A DNA stretch of 64,000 bases from Nephromyces sp. MM_2019 (taxonomy: Eukaryota; Apicomplexa; Aconoidasida; Nephromycida): assembly GCA_015657535.1 (NCBI GenBank), contig JADHZB010001458.1:21556-85555 (forward strand), in the 5' to 3' direction. The position numbers and the translations under genes were made by a program. Below, in pieces: positions 1 to 11,027 of this stretch (position 1 is the first letter of the stretch; every line of letters starts with the position of its first letter). The notes under the pieces are model-generated. The model did not search any database and was not told where the DNA came from. It saw only the letters and a program-made list of their open reading frames with translations.

Positions 1-117
1 GAAGTCCAAAAAGGACACTGGCGATAAAACCAAAGAAGACCCATTTTTTCAGCATAAAGGGGTGCTTTTTAGTAGCGTAGGTATACTTGAAAAAAAAGTA
101 TACGCATATACACACAC

Positions 118-1704
118 CGGCGAAAAGGCGAAAGAACGCAAGAGTATGTTTCTCTTTCGAAGTTCATCGGAACTAAAGATGCCACTGCTACATGTGTGAG
201 TAATCTTTATGGCAGCCAAATCATTTTTAGCTAAAGACAGCAAGTTTATCAAAAAACTAGCTGTGTTAAATCTTTATTTTTAATCCTAGAATCCTTTTGA
301 AATATACCAATAAATTCCATTGAAGCTCAAAAACTCCAATTTAATACACACGGTTTAAGATATATTACCTACCACTCGATGGGGTGGGAAAGTCCTGATT
401 GCCACGTAAAACGTGTGAAGCGCTATCTCTCTGCAACGAGATGAAATCCCTCCCTTCATGTTGCTTTGCTTGTGAGGAAGGCTCAGAAGGGATAAGTGTG
501 CATTTATGTATTTTTCCATCAAAGAAAGCTCTTCAAAGTTCCAGTTGATGTCCACATAGTACTTGTGCCTCTCACATAGAAAGTAAACCAGTAGAGGTAT
601 GTCTCCTATATCGTCATCATACGTAGGGTGCTCTTTGCACAAAAGGGCCATAAACTCCTAAAAAAAAAATTAGTGGAAAAAAGCATTCCAATCAAATATA
701 TCAGGAAAATTAGCAAGATAGAATCTAAAAACTGCTTGGAAGATAAAAATTAAAATATGCTAAAAATAAGAGCAAGACAGAATTCACATTTACGCTGTCG
801 ATAACAAACTTATGTAAAATTTGGAAGAATGCGCTACGCGACAAAAAGAGCTGAGAAAAAAATTATTTTCAAAACGTTTAAACGAATTTTTGACATTTTA
901 GTGGCAGCTCCAACGGAGCTAACCACGGACTGCGAAAAGCATTTTAAGAAAGCTAAAAAAAACGAACAATTATGATTCTCCATCTACCCTTAAATAAAAA
1001 AATAGCACTATCTTCCACTACAGCTATTTCTTAAGGTTTTTTTGTTAAGTGAAGGGGCAGCATCATTACAATTCAAAGAAATAGTATATAGCAAACCGGA
1101 TATCACCATAAGGAAAACGTGAAGCAACGCAGTAAAACAAGCGATTATTCTCTTTTTCTTAAAAGAGCTTGATACCAAATTTTTTTTCCCCTTGTGACAT
1201 TCTCTTGATCCTCCCTTAGCACAGTCATAACGATTCCACTTGAAAATTCAAACTGCAATATACGACGCAGTTTCATAGTTTTGCAGATTTTCTCATCGTT
1301 GGCATTACGCATAGTCTATTCTTTTATATTCTCATGTTTCATCTTCTTAAACTCTCTGAATCACTAGTCAAAATTTAAACGCATCTCTCAGGAATATCTT
1401 GCTTTTACTCTCGCTTTACCTCCAATATGGGGGGGGCATCATTATCGGGTATTCCGGTATAATTCTCATCACTCATAGCGGCCAGGACGTCGCAAAGCAA
1501 CTCCAAGCCGCCCGAATAGTAAAGCTCTTCTATGCTTTTCTTGCTAGGATGCAAGTGCTGTATTATTCTCGGCAGAACATTTGATATAAAGAAGGGCACA
1601 TTTCCTCTAGCCAGGAGAAGGCTTCCTTGAGACACGCTTTCCGCTAAAAATCGAGAATTTTCAGAGACGAAGTAGTCTGCGTTTTTCTGATATGCTCCAG
1701 GCAT
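118..1704 (-). CDS. Unrecognised multi-exon gene, 5' part (helical-repeat-like), runs off the left edge
   Basis: Three exons join in phase on the minus strand: 1704-1420, 657-369 and 230-118. They give 229 codons with no stop, and the last exon ends at a GTGTGTG donor, so the 3' end lies further left or outside the window. Introns start GTAAAG and GTAATA; the acceptors are a T-run followed by AG, and CTTTAG. The ATG at 1704 is a reasonable start because an in-frame TAA lies about 20 bases upstream. The product is rich in amphipathic helical stretches (for example around VLPRIIQHLHPSKK and LELLCDVLAAMSDE in exon 1, and DIPLLVYFLCERHKYY in exon 2), which suggests an ARM/HEAT-like solenoid. I do not recognise the family. 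The exon chain is well supported; the function is unknown. Confidence 0.55.
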
Positions 1705-2441
1705 TGTGTATAGCGTATATTATACCGGGTTTGATAGCACGTTGCTAGCGTACCCAAAAGAATGGTGAGCGGATATATAGGTAAGTTTGAAAGACAATAT
1801 AGCACAAAGCAGACAGGGGAAAAAAAGAGTCGAATTTTTTTTACACAAGTCACAGTTCGCACTGCTTTACGCGATTTCACAATTAAGCGCATATTCTAAA
1901 GAAACCCCAGCGCGCTCTTGAGTTCGCATGAAAATAGTAAAGACTTATACCCCCTGTAGAATTTAAGGGAATGGAGATTTTATATACATATATATCTGTT
2001 TTATTATTTGAATTCTCCCTGGGATGCACTTTTGTAATTTCCGCGCTGCGAGTTCAGCTCGTGAGCTTTTCCTCCACTTTTTTACAGCTCTTTTTCAGGC
2101 GATTTCAAATTGTCGATCTCAGTACAGAATCGCAATAACGATTATACCTGGGAGAGCTACTAGTTATTTCAAAGAATACTCGCGGCTTCAGCGTAAGCTC
2201 TTATGCTTTTCTCTTTGCTTCATTATCTAAAATCATACTTTTTTGCAAAGACATAGCAGTTAGATTCAATCGGACTTTTCGCTCCAAAAGAAAGGCTTAA
2301 CGCAGTACATATAAGACTTGTTGCAGTACGTAAAGGGCTTGATCCAGTACGTAACGGGTTTGGCGCAGTATTTTCCTCCATTACCGTATTCCCCTAAAGT
2401 GTTGGGGCTTTCCGCGGAAGCTCACGGGAAACCCTCAAGCG

Positions 2442-2470
2442 GGATCCCATGTAAGCTTATCATGGGATCC
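2442..2470. repeat. 29-bp near-perfect palindrome
   Basis: Arms GGATCCCATG and CATGGGATCC are exact reverse complements. They flank a short core containing TAAGCTTA, itself palindromic, plus one extra T. The element could form a cruciform or hairpin. It lies in a locally GC-richer patch with no gene nearby. Confidence 0.8.
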
Positions 2471-4072
2471 AGAGAAGTTGCCGCTTTCGTATAGGAACAT
2501 GTATATGTGATCCCCGCAGCTTCACCCCACAGGATATCCCGCCAACTTCGTACAGGATCGAGAACCACGTTCCCGCAGGTGAAACCCCTCATGGGATACC
2601 AGTGATGAAAGCAAGGATGAACGAAAGTACAGTGGTCTGCGAAAGAAGTTCGCGGCCCCCTTCATACTGATGCTTAAATTGAACTGTGATAGACGGATTA
2701 AACACCTTACGATAGGCGGGAAATGAAACACACCTCGCATTTGGTGATTAATCTAACCTTAGACTTGAAATGGCCATATTAGATATCGAACTCTCAAGCG
2801 CTAGCTTCTATCAGTAATAAATTGTAAAAAAACACAATATTTTTTTCTTGCTATACGAGAGGCCAATCACAACTCTGAAACAACTGCCTCCTTCAGGGTC
2901 TCGTTGTCTCCTTCAGCGTTTCGTTGGTCTCTTTTAAGAAAAATGCCATACTAACACAGTTTTCCCCAAATACTGGAAGGTCTACGGATCCACATGAAGA
3001 CCAAGTTCAGCATAAAAAAAGCTAGGCAGAGGTGTAAGTCCCGCAGGGGGTAAAAACGCAAAATTGCAGGGATCTCTCGGTATAGTTTGTAATATTGAGA
3101 AGTAATAGGCACCGAGACTTATATTTTTTGCTCAAATTTAGGTTATTTAATGGTGTAAAAAGCAGGGCAATATGGTAGCCAACAGACTGCAGTACCCGAG
3201 TTCATTGATAATATTTAGAGTACACAGCTTGCTGAGCATGTAGTGTAGCACTCAAGTGTTCAATTTTCCGGCTGGCATGTCAGGTGCTACTTCCGTTTAC
3301 GGTATGCCGTACAGTAACAGTATGGAAACGCTCGTAGGCATGCTCTGATGCAGTTCTCTTCGATACAGACAACTAGATGTGAGTAGCAGCAGTAGTCACA
3401 GTTTTCAATATTCATATAAGAACTGCAAAGAATGAAGGTGGCGTACTCGCATCACCCAAGGTTGCTACGATTGCTGCCATATCTTGGGTTAATAATTTTC
3501 GGAATAGCCTTTTGGATGAGGTACTGTAGGCATACAGGAGTTTTCTGTACCTCTAGCACGTCTGAACGTGCTGTAGCAGTAGATGCAAGTGAGCGCCAAT
3601 ACAGGAGAAATTGAGAAAGATAACGGTACTTTCCACCTGCCTCTATCGTTGAAAGGATTTCTTCTTGCAGCTCACCTGGAGCAGTAAGCTTGGCTTATGA
3701 GTATGCAGTATGCTCAATAAAAAAAAGAAATTTTATAACAATCTTGGATGACTCCAAAACTAAGGACCGCATTCAAGTGGTAGCAGCGCGCATAGGCAAC
3801 CGAAAGGTCTATAATCCCAATTTTTACGGTTTTTGTTAGTGATCTTGAAGCAGTCCGCATACTCAGTAAAAATGCTTGTAACGCGCTACCGTAGATTCAT
3901 TTAAAATATCTACATTGAAGTACCGGTATATATCATGTTTGAAATATATAGTTGTTCATAAGTGGTTCACCACGTTATCGTCGTTTCAACAAAATAAAAA
4001 AAACTTCGCATCGGGTGCCTTGTTTAAAGAGCGCGGGTCACAAACAAGAGGAAAATGTAACACAACATACTG

Positions 4073-4117
4073 TCAATTAATGAGCATGGATTGTTAGAAT
4101 TCGTGCTCATTAATTGA
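4073..4117. repeat. Perfect 14-bp inverted repeat, 17-bp loop
   Basis: Left arm TCAATTAATGAGCA (4073-4086) and right arm TGCTCATTAATTGA (4104-4117) are exact reverse complements separated by 17 bases. A transcript across it would form a stable stem-loop. No gene adjoins it. Confidence 0.85.
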
Positions 4118-5237
4118 TCGGAAAGCAGGAGGCGGCAGATAAAGTGTTCAGCTAACCATAACTAGATGAAACTTAGCAAAGCAAGGAGTCTTGCAGTTAT
4201 ACCGTAGTGAAGAATCCTTCTAGCTATGATATGTGACGGTTGCTTCTATGCCGGCAAATTGTGGAGAAAACAGCGAAGCTACCGCCCGACAGGGTAAAGA
4301 AGGGGTGGAAATATAAATAAGGAAATCAGTTGGTTAGCAAATAAATCAATAATTTACGTCCTTGCAGTATCATAAAAATAGTGGCGAAAGCATCGTAAGT
4401 ACTGAAATGACCAATAATGAAGAAAATGTGTCTAGGGAAAAACATAAAATTAGGAAGAACTATAATTTCAAAAGGGTTTCGTCTTTAATTCTCTGAAAAG
4501 CATGAAAATACCTAGAAAGCAAGTCGCTATAAACGAAATAGCAACAAGGGAAGAAAAGCTGCTGAAACCACTCTAAGTCTTTGTTATATCTCCACAGAGC
4601 CTCGAATGGACGAACACAAGAGTCATTCAATTTCTATAGGAATAATGGCTTCACAAAGTAGCTTAAAAAAGGTGGGTTTTCAAAAAATAGTTTAACCTGC
4701 TAAACTAATAAAGGCGAAATCGTAGTTCGTTATGCAAGTTTTTTAAAATATGTTGCATTCAATTATTAATTTTCTACCTCGAATCAGGTGGAGTCGTGCA
4801 AAAAAACAACGAAAATATCACCTAGGGAAAGCCTAAATAGAGTCATTAGCGCAATATGCAAGATGAAAAGCCACAGAAAAATTGCATCCCATAACCGACA
4901 ATTGCATTTCAAAATAAAAATGAGCTAAGCAGTACAAGCATCCTCTTATGAAGAAACATTTTTTAACGAAAAAAGCGGAAGAAAAAAGAAAGCAAATGTA
5001 TACACAAGAGAAGAAAATGTTTTACAGAGCAACTTACGATTCTAACACCTGGGCATGCTTATATAATAAAATCTTAAAAAAAAGGTTAGAGCAGCAAGAT
5101 AATTTACCCTAACCTGTCCTAACTATGTGCGTAATGAGTAAATGGAAGCTCTAGATTCTATTATAATCATCCAGGTACTGCATAGACTACCGACTCCACA
5201 AGGGAAAATAAATTTCTCAGCTATCAAGACGAAGCTT

Positions 5238-6875
5238 TCATTTAAACTCAAGGCTATTCAAAATGCTCTGTGCCTTCATTCTGAACACCCCATCATCTTG
5301 AATCTTCAGCAGTTCCTCTACCTTCCCTGGAACAATCGGAGAGATATACCCAACAATTACTTCCAGCCGTCTATTTAATGCCTCCAAATTAAGAACCTTT
5401 TTCTTGAGGATCTCATTTGTCTGAGTAACGAACAAAAGCTGCTCCCGAAGTATCTCTACCGATCCATCATCACAGCAAATTTGCCCTTCACTTTCGTTGT
5501 TCTTATAAGGGGAGTTGCTGCATATATTCAGTACTTCGCTTTCAGTGTGCTGGTATTTTTCATTAGGTATCTCTGAGATTTCTTTTCCATGAGCTCTCCA
5601 TGGTGAAGAAAAAAAATGTATCAATGATTCATCATCATTCTTTGTGGATGAAAGGGGTAGCGTAACTCGGGGACCCTCCTCGTTTCGGTCTTGTATCTGA
5701 GATGGTGAGTGTGGGTGCGTTTCAGCATCTACAAATAGTGGAGGCTGAAGTGGCTGAGTCTGTGGAAGACATGCAGTCACGCTGCCTTTGGGTGTTTCGC
5801 CAAGTTGCAAGGGCGTAGCGAAAACTGAGGGCTCCTTTAAATCGTAGAAAAGTCTTTCATTAGCTTCTATAGCAGAAACCGAACTTTCTGCTTCCACGCG
5901 TCTAGGAGTACTAGCGAAAGCGGAATCAGCTTGATGTTTGGTATGCAATTTGTTCCCTTGTTTACTATATTCAGGATCATTTTTGGGCGTATCAGCTATT
6001 GGCAAACCTTTATCCGCAACATTGCAGGTTGTACGTGGAAGCAGCACTTGGAGTCTCTTGAGTTTTTCCAGGTACTGCCATCTGTCTATCGCTGGAAGGC
6101 AATTCACCGAGAGTAGGGCACTCTCTGATAAAGATCTCTTCAATAACATTGAAGGAGGCCCTGAGGGGGTCGTAGCCATCCCATGAATATTACTGACATC
6201 TTCTAGTGCTGAGTTTTTGAGACCATTACCATAGGAACTTAAAGCCTCATTGGGAAGCCACGAAATCTGATTGATAAAGCTTGAGTGCCTGTAGCCTGGA
6301 CTATATACATCTTGATAAACAGGGAGCTCCTTAACTTGATCATCACGAGAATACAGCCTGCCACCACTACCGGAGCTATACGGAAACGGGGCGGGCGGGG
6401 CATTGAAAGTTTTCACGCGTGTTTGAGATCCTCGTCCTGTTTCTGAAGTCTTATCTTTGCAGGGATACATTACCGGATCGACGCTCTCGTATGGTGGATG
6501 CACGGAGCCATCCCTGCTAGTATTTAGAGCTAAGCTTGTTACCGCTCGTTTCTCACGAAGACTCGGATATTTCAAGGAATTGAAAATACTGCCATCTATT
6601 TGAAAATCGTCAGGAAGAAGCCGAAGCTTGCGTCTGATAATAAAACGATTCAGCAGTTGAGGTCCCTCGGAAAGACCACTCAGCTGCAAGGCCTTATGAT
6701 CCACAGCAGTGGATCGTGGAATATCAGTTTGCACTGATTTTACACCTTTAACTTCCAGCGAGTGAAGCAGCTCAAGGATTCGCGTGTGAAAAGACTGTAT
6801 CCCAGCCGGGTACACCGAGGAGTCCAGTGTGTTTTTGTCAGTAGAAACCATAACGGCACCAAGAAAGGAGTTCAT
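5238..6875 (-). CDS. Orphan protein, 545 residues, C-terminal coiled coil
   Basis: This is a single uninterrupted frame of 545 codons from the ATG at 6875 to a TGA at 5240-5238, far longer than chance allows here. I recognise no known domain. Residues about 1-470 look mostly disordered and rich in Ser, Pro and acidic stretches. One segment, LLKRSLSESALLS, resembles a phosphorylatable linear motif. Residues about 472-511 form a heptad-like coiled coil (REQLLFVTQTNEILKKKVL and what follows), and a short conserved-looking helical tail ends at LEFK. No acceptor AG was found close upstream of the ATG, so a single exon is the simplest model. A scaffold or cytoskeletal role would be a guess from the coiled coil alone. 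Confidence 0.7.
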   Translation of the reverse strand: MNSFLGAVMVSTDKNTLDSSVYPAGIQSFHTRILELLHSLEVKGVKSVQTDIPRSTAVDHKALQLSGLSEGPQLLNRFIIRRKLRLLPDDFQIDGSIFNSLKYPSLREKRAVTSLALNTSRDGSVHPPYESVDPVMYPCKDKTSETGRGSQTRVKTFNAPPAPFPYSSGSGGRLYSRDDQVKELPVYQDVYSPGYRHSSFINQISWLPNEALSSYGNGLKNSALEDVSNIHGMATTPSGPPSMLLKRSLSESALLSVNCLPAIDRWQYLEKLKRLQVLLPRTTCNVADKGLPIADTPKNDPEYSKQGNKLHTKHQADSAFASTPRRVEAESSVSAIEANERLFYDLKEPSVFATPLQLGETPKGSVTACLPQTQPLQPPLFVDAETHPHSPSQIQDRNEEGPRVTLPLSSTKNDDESLIHFFSSPWRAHGKEISEIPNEKYQHTESEVLNICSNSPYKNNESEGQICCDDGSVEILREQLLFVTQTNEILKKKVLNLEALNRRLEVIVGYISPIVPGKVEELLKIQDDGVFRMKAQSILNSLEFK

Positions 6876-9800
6876 AGATGCGAAGAAAAATTAGAAAAGC
6901 AACGTAGCACTGGAGCGTATAGTCGTTCTCTTTTCTTTATCACGGGAGTTATTAATTTATGGCACGCCAGCTTACCACAATGGGACATGCTGCCCTTGAT
7001 GATGCTGTGAAGACCGCGTCATAATAGTCTAGTGATGTAACTAAGCTTAGTTTAAACCAACTTAAATCCTTTGCGAAGTTGATGGTAGGATGAAAACTCA
7101 CTCGTTCGTTGTTTCAAAATTTCGCATTTTTACTGGTATTAAAGAAAACTGACTACGGGGTCATAAAAAACTCAGTGACTTCTCGGTAACGGGGTAAGCT
7201 TGGTTACCTTCTCTGACTTTGGACTCTATGCGAATCAAAAGCTGACACAGTGCGGAAATCGGAGGAATATCAATTTGGTTAGTTGCGTATGCAACGCCAG
7301 AGCAAGCCCCGCAGCTAGAAGCAAGCGCATCGCTAATAAGTAACAAATACCTCTCTAATGAACTTCCTCATTCGGACATGTGTCTCAAAATCGCCTTAAC
7401 GGCTTGCTAAAAACAACCCCCTTCAACCTTTGAAAGTTGTACACACTTCTGGAGCAGGTTCAATCACTTGCTGCTGGACTTGTCGAGCTTCCTCATCGGC
7501 ACCCTCCATTTTAAGAAGGCGGTGTAACTTCAGGATGGAAGTCAGAATGCTTTTTGTTGCGCACTACTGCGTGTCATTCATATGGCATTGCAATGTTTCG
7601 TGGAGTATGGTACGTTTTTCGAGAATATGCACAACCGGGAACCACATATAAATTTATGCATGAAGTTAATGCGAGGCAAGTAGCCCAATAAAGCTAGCAA
7701 AACTTCATAGATACCATGGTGTTCCCGGTTAGACGAGAGATCCGCCAGGAGCACAAAAACACTAGTGTGCCTCCTTCCTCACACATAATGGCCATGGAAT
7801 CTCCGCGAGTCTTTCTTGAAACCTCACTGCGCTACGCAGAGAAAGTTGCAATCACCTTAGAGGAGGATCTCCGCGAAGACTCCCGGGTTACTTCTGATGC
7901 ATAATTTCGGAGAAACCCATACCGCCTTAAGTTTACTACCTAGTGAATCACCATTCGTAGATGATCATGCAAAACGCTTTCGATAAGTTCCCAGCTTCAC
8001 CATGAAAACAGGGGTACCCCGACTTGGAGACCTAATCAAACCTTTTATTATTCGACATCAATATTTCAAGATCCAATATCTTGTGAAATATGCTTTACTG
8101 AAACTCTTTTTTGGAGGTAATAACTCAATTAAAAAGGGGTATAAAAATTCGCTGCACCACAATTTTCAAAGGAGTGTTGACTGCTGAGACCTTCCCTAAA
8201 TGGTTGCCTTTGCCATCTGCAATCCCAAAAACTCCGGCAAAAACGCAAAATTACATTACCAAGCCATAAACACCAAACCAGTGGGTCATATAGCGTATCA
8301 GTGTGCGCGCATACTGTTTCATAGAGGAAAATATATCAGGTGCAAGGATGGCCACATCTGCTCCTGATTTTAAACACCTCCAGCACTGCCTAAGGCCGTT
8401 GCTACCAGCCGTGAGTAATCATAGTCATACTCCCGGAAATACGCTAATTTGTTGCATCACACATGAAATTCAAACTCTTGCGTCAACGACCCTATAAACG
8501 TGCGGTTTCGTACACCTAAACACTCAAATCTCCTATTCCTTTTCTATTTTTAGCGCCCAGCTTAGTTGCTATCTTGCGCATATCGCGATCCATGAACAAA
8601 GCGTGATAATGCGCCAGCGATATCTTTTCGGTGTTTTTAAGTATCGCAGAGACCAAACAATCTCATCAAGCTTCAATGATGAGTAGTTTTTTCCGTTCAT
8701 ACTACTAAGCCTCTCAAAATCCTCTTTTACACCTCCATGTGCATTCAAATTCCTTTAAGGAAAGGATAAGAATTTGCAAGTGCCACCTCACAACACACCC
8801 CATCAATTAAATATCACATTGTCCATGAAAAAAACAAGAGCAACTCTGATAGGCTCCCCGTAAATGCGGTACAGCACCAAATCCAAGTCATCCGATATTA
8901 TTTGTGTATTATTTTTTGATTTTTTCATACATAACGCATATGAAGCATATATCATCTTTGCCCTTTTTTGTCGTGAGCATAGTATATGAAGCACGCAAAC
9001 ATGCAAACCTTGCATTTCACCAAAAACAATAACTTGAAGCATTTCTAACACCTTTCAACAAGCTCTTAATATTTCCTAGTCACATTTTTAATACAATGGC
9101 TTTCTCAAAGCTATTACTGCGATATAATGCATGCTCCACAATTCTCGACACTATATATAAGCTCCCACATATTAAACGACATAGCAAACACAGCAAATCC
9201 CGCTCCATCAAAGACTTCCTCTAATTTTTTCCGCAAAAATGTTCTTGTCCAGAAAAAATTCGTTGAATATTCCTTAACTAATACCAAAACAAACAAGTGA
9301 ATTCAAGTAAATTCATTCGCTTTGCAAAATAAGCAACTTTTTAATAACAGGTGGCACAATACGATACAAAACTTAGAGAAAAAGTGGAACCTTCACACAT
9401 CAAGGAAAATGGGCTCAGAAATCGTATCAAAGCAAAAAAAAGTTAAGAATCTGTTAGCGTAAGACTCCATGCTTAATGCATTCTAATAGCAACAGCTTCC
9501 CAGCTGCCATACTAAAGGAGCGCACCAGAGCGAAAACAGACAAATATATGCAAAATCTCACAAAATATGCAGATAAGCAGGAGTTTCGCACACATATAAG
9601 CACAAAAACTAAAATTGGCAACAAAAACGAATCCATCCAGGCTTTAAATAGAATGATTCAAAGAGAGGTTTCTAATTGGAATTAACTATATCCAGGAAAT
9701 GATTTTGCCAGGCGAATGAAACATAATTTCGGAATCTTCTGGATACGCCAACTACGGGGTATGGCGCTACGAGAGTGTCACCATAGGCATCCTTCCGTCA

Positions 9801-9978
9801 AAATAAGCCAATTTACGGGGAAAGCTTGCGCTCTATTCATTAGTTTGTGATTTCCTACTAACATGACCTTATTCTTTTCTTCTCTACTTTTTTCTCATTC
9901 CCTATGGGCTTACGAAGCACTTTTCTCAATTATTATCCTTGCATTGCTTCAATATAGCCTAAGTTGAGGCAGCAGTAA
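6876..9978. other. Stretch without an assembled gene, exon-like fragments near 7-8 kb
   Basis: Apart from the unresolved fragments at 6970-7910, I could assemble nothing. At 8348-8410 (+) a frame beginning MATSAPDFKHLQHC ends at a good GTGAGT donor and could be a first coding exon, but no continuation was found. The region 8.5-9.9 kb is AT-rich with only short chance frames. Confidence 0.4.
6970..7910 (-). CDS. Unresolved exon-like fragments, possible multi-exon gene
   Basis: Several protein-like minus-strand frames follow each other. Around 7560-7435 a frame includes KLHRLLKMEGADEEARQVQQ. At 7346-7190 a frame includes DIPPISALCQLLIRIESKV and ends at a GTAACC donor. Near 7010-6975 a piece lies between CTTCACAG and GTAAGC. 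Further up, around 7900-7720, both strands are open; the plus strand gives a 62-codon frame containing SLRYAEKVAITLEEDLRED. Joining the minus-strand pieces in phase would need introns of only 18-24 nt, unlike the long introns of neighbouring genes. I therefore do not propose a complete model. The product is unrecognised. Alternatives are a decayed gene or a gene with sequence errors. Confidence 0.25.
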
Positions 9979-11027
9979 TTAATCCCCATGGTAAATACCA
10001 ATTAAATCTTCGTCCCTAAAAATATGAAACTCTTCACTATCTGCCTTAATAGACATTCCACCATACTCTGGCACAATAACAGTGTTTCCAGGCTTAACTG
10101 CACATGGCACAAACGACCCATCATTATTTCGGCGACCAGGACCAACGGCCAAAACCTGCAATAACATAAGCAAATTAAAGAAACTACAAAACATACACAA
10201 TTAGCTTTAGAAACGTTACTTGTATTAATATCTCTATCCATAATCCAAGTTACTTTTTTCCAACCGAATTAACATACCAAAAATAATATGAAAGATGCAT
10301 TGAGGCGGTATGAAAGCAAACTATCAGTGGTTCACGTATATGCAAAAGTTGCTATATTTTTAGCTGCACAAAAAATTTCGCATAAAACGCCTCTCAGAGT
10401 AAGAAGAACGAGAAAACAAACTTATAATCACAGTGTCCTGGCTTATACTAAAGTGCAAGTATTAGCCAAAATAAAATACGAAAGTACTGTACAAGAAAAA
10501 TGCAAGCAAGGGATTTAAACAAAAAGCCAAAAAATTGATGATGCATGAGTAGCAGAGACACTAAATTCACCGATCAAAATATTGTAGACAAGCCACAGCT
10601 TGATATATTCAAAGTCCAGCTTTCTATATACGAATAAAGCATGGGCGCATGCAAAAAGATAAACTGGCGAAAACAAGGCGTATTAAATTCGCATAAAAAG
10701 CTACAAAGCACATACCACAGCCTTGTTCAACGAGTTCTTCGCAGTATCAGGGAGAATGAGTCCACACTTGGTTTTCACAGCCTGAGGAATAGCCACCTTC
10801 TGAACCAGGACTCGGTCAAACAGAGGGGCAAACTTGCTAGCTAATGAACTCTGCAAATAAAATATAAACGGAGATTAAAGCTTTTCGTTTTAAATATTCA
10901 CGAGTGTAGAACTCTCATAACCTTCAATAAGAGTGTAATTTAAAAGAGAAAAAAGACCCCAAAAAGACCTAGCAACCAAAATAAACAAAAGAATATAGAA
11001 TTCTGACCTTTTGGCAAGGGTATTCAT
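9979..11027 (-). CDS. CPN10: Chaperonin 10 (GroES/Hsp10 family)
   Basis: This is the co-chaperonin lid that caps Cpn60 during ATP-driven protein folding, normally mitochondrial. Exons on the minus strand are 11027-11008, 10836-10716 and 10155-9979; they join in phase to 105 residues, the usual length. Exon 2 carries FAPLFDRVLVQK, the typical N-terminal beta strand, and the mobile-loop region KTKCGLILPD that contacts Cpn60. Exon 3 carries VLAVGPGRRNNDGSFVP, then KPGNTVIVPEYGG and the C-terminal DEDLIGIYHGD. The first exon encodes only MNTLAK and uses a weak GTCAGA donor. A CAG acceptor also exists 14 bases upstream of the chosen exon 2 start, but joining exon 1 there gives a stop, so the N-terminus is the least certain part. 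There is no long cleavable leader, as in mitochondrial Cpn10, and no bipartite plastid leader. The identification is firm. Confidence 0.93.

Larger units (their letters stand above)
1705..5237. other. Gene-poor stretch with inverted repeats
   Basis: No exon is recognised here. Open frames are at most about 70 codons and look like chance. The stretch holds three diverged copies of a roughly 22-bp unit containing CAGTACGTAA (about 2301-2372), a near-perfect 29-bp palindrome at 2442-2470, and a perfect 14-bp inverted repeat at 4073-4117. The 5' flank of the leftmost gene begins at 1705; the 3' flank of the 545-residue orphan ends at 5237. Confidence 0.6.
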
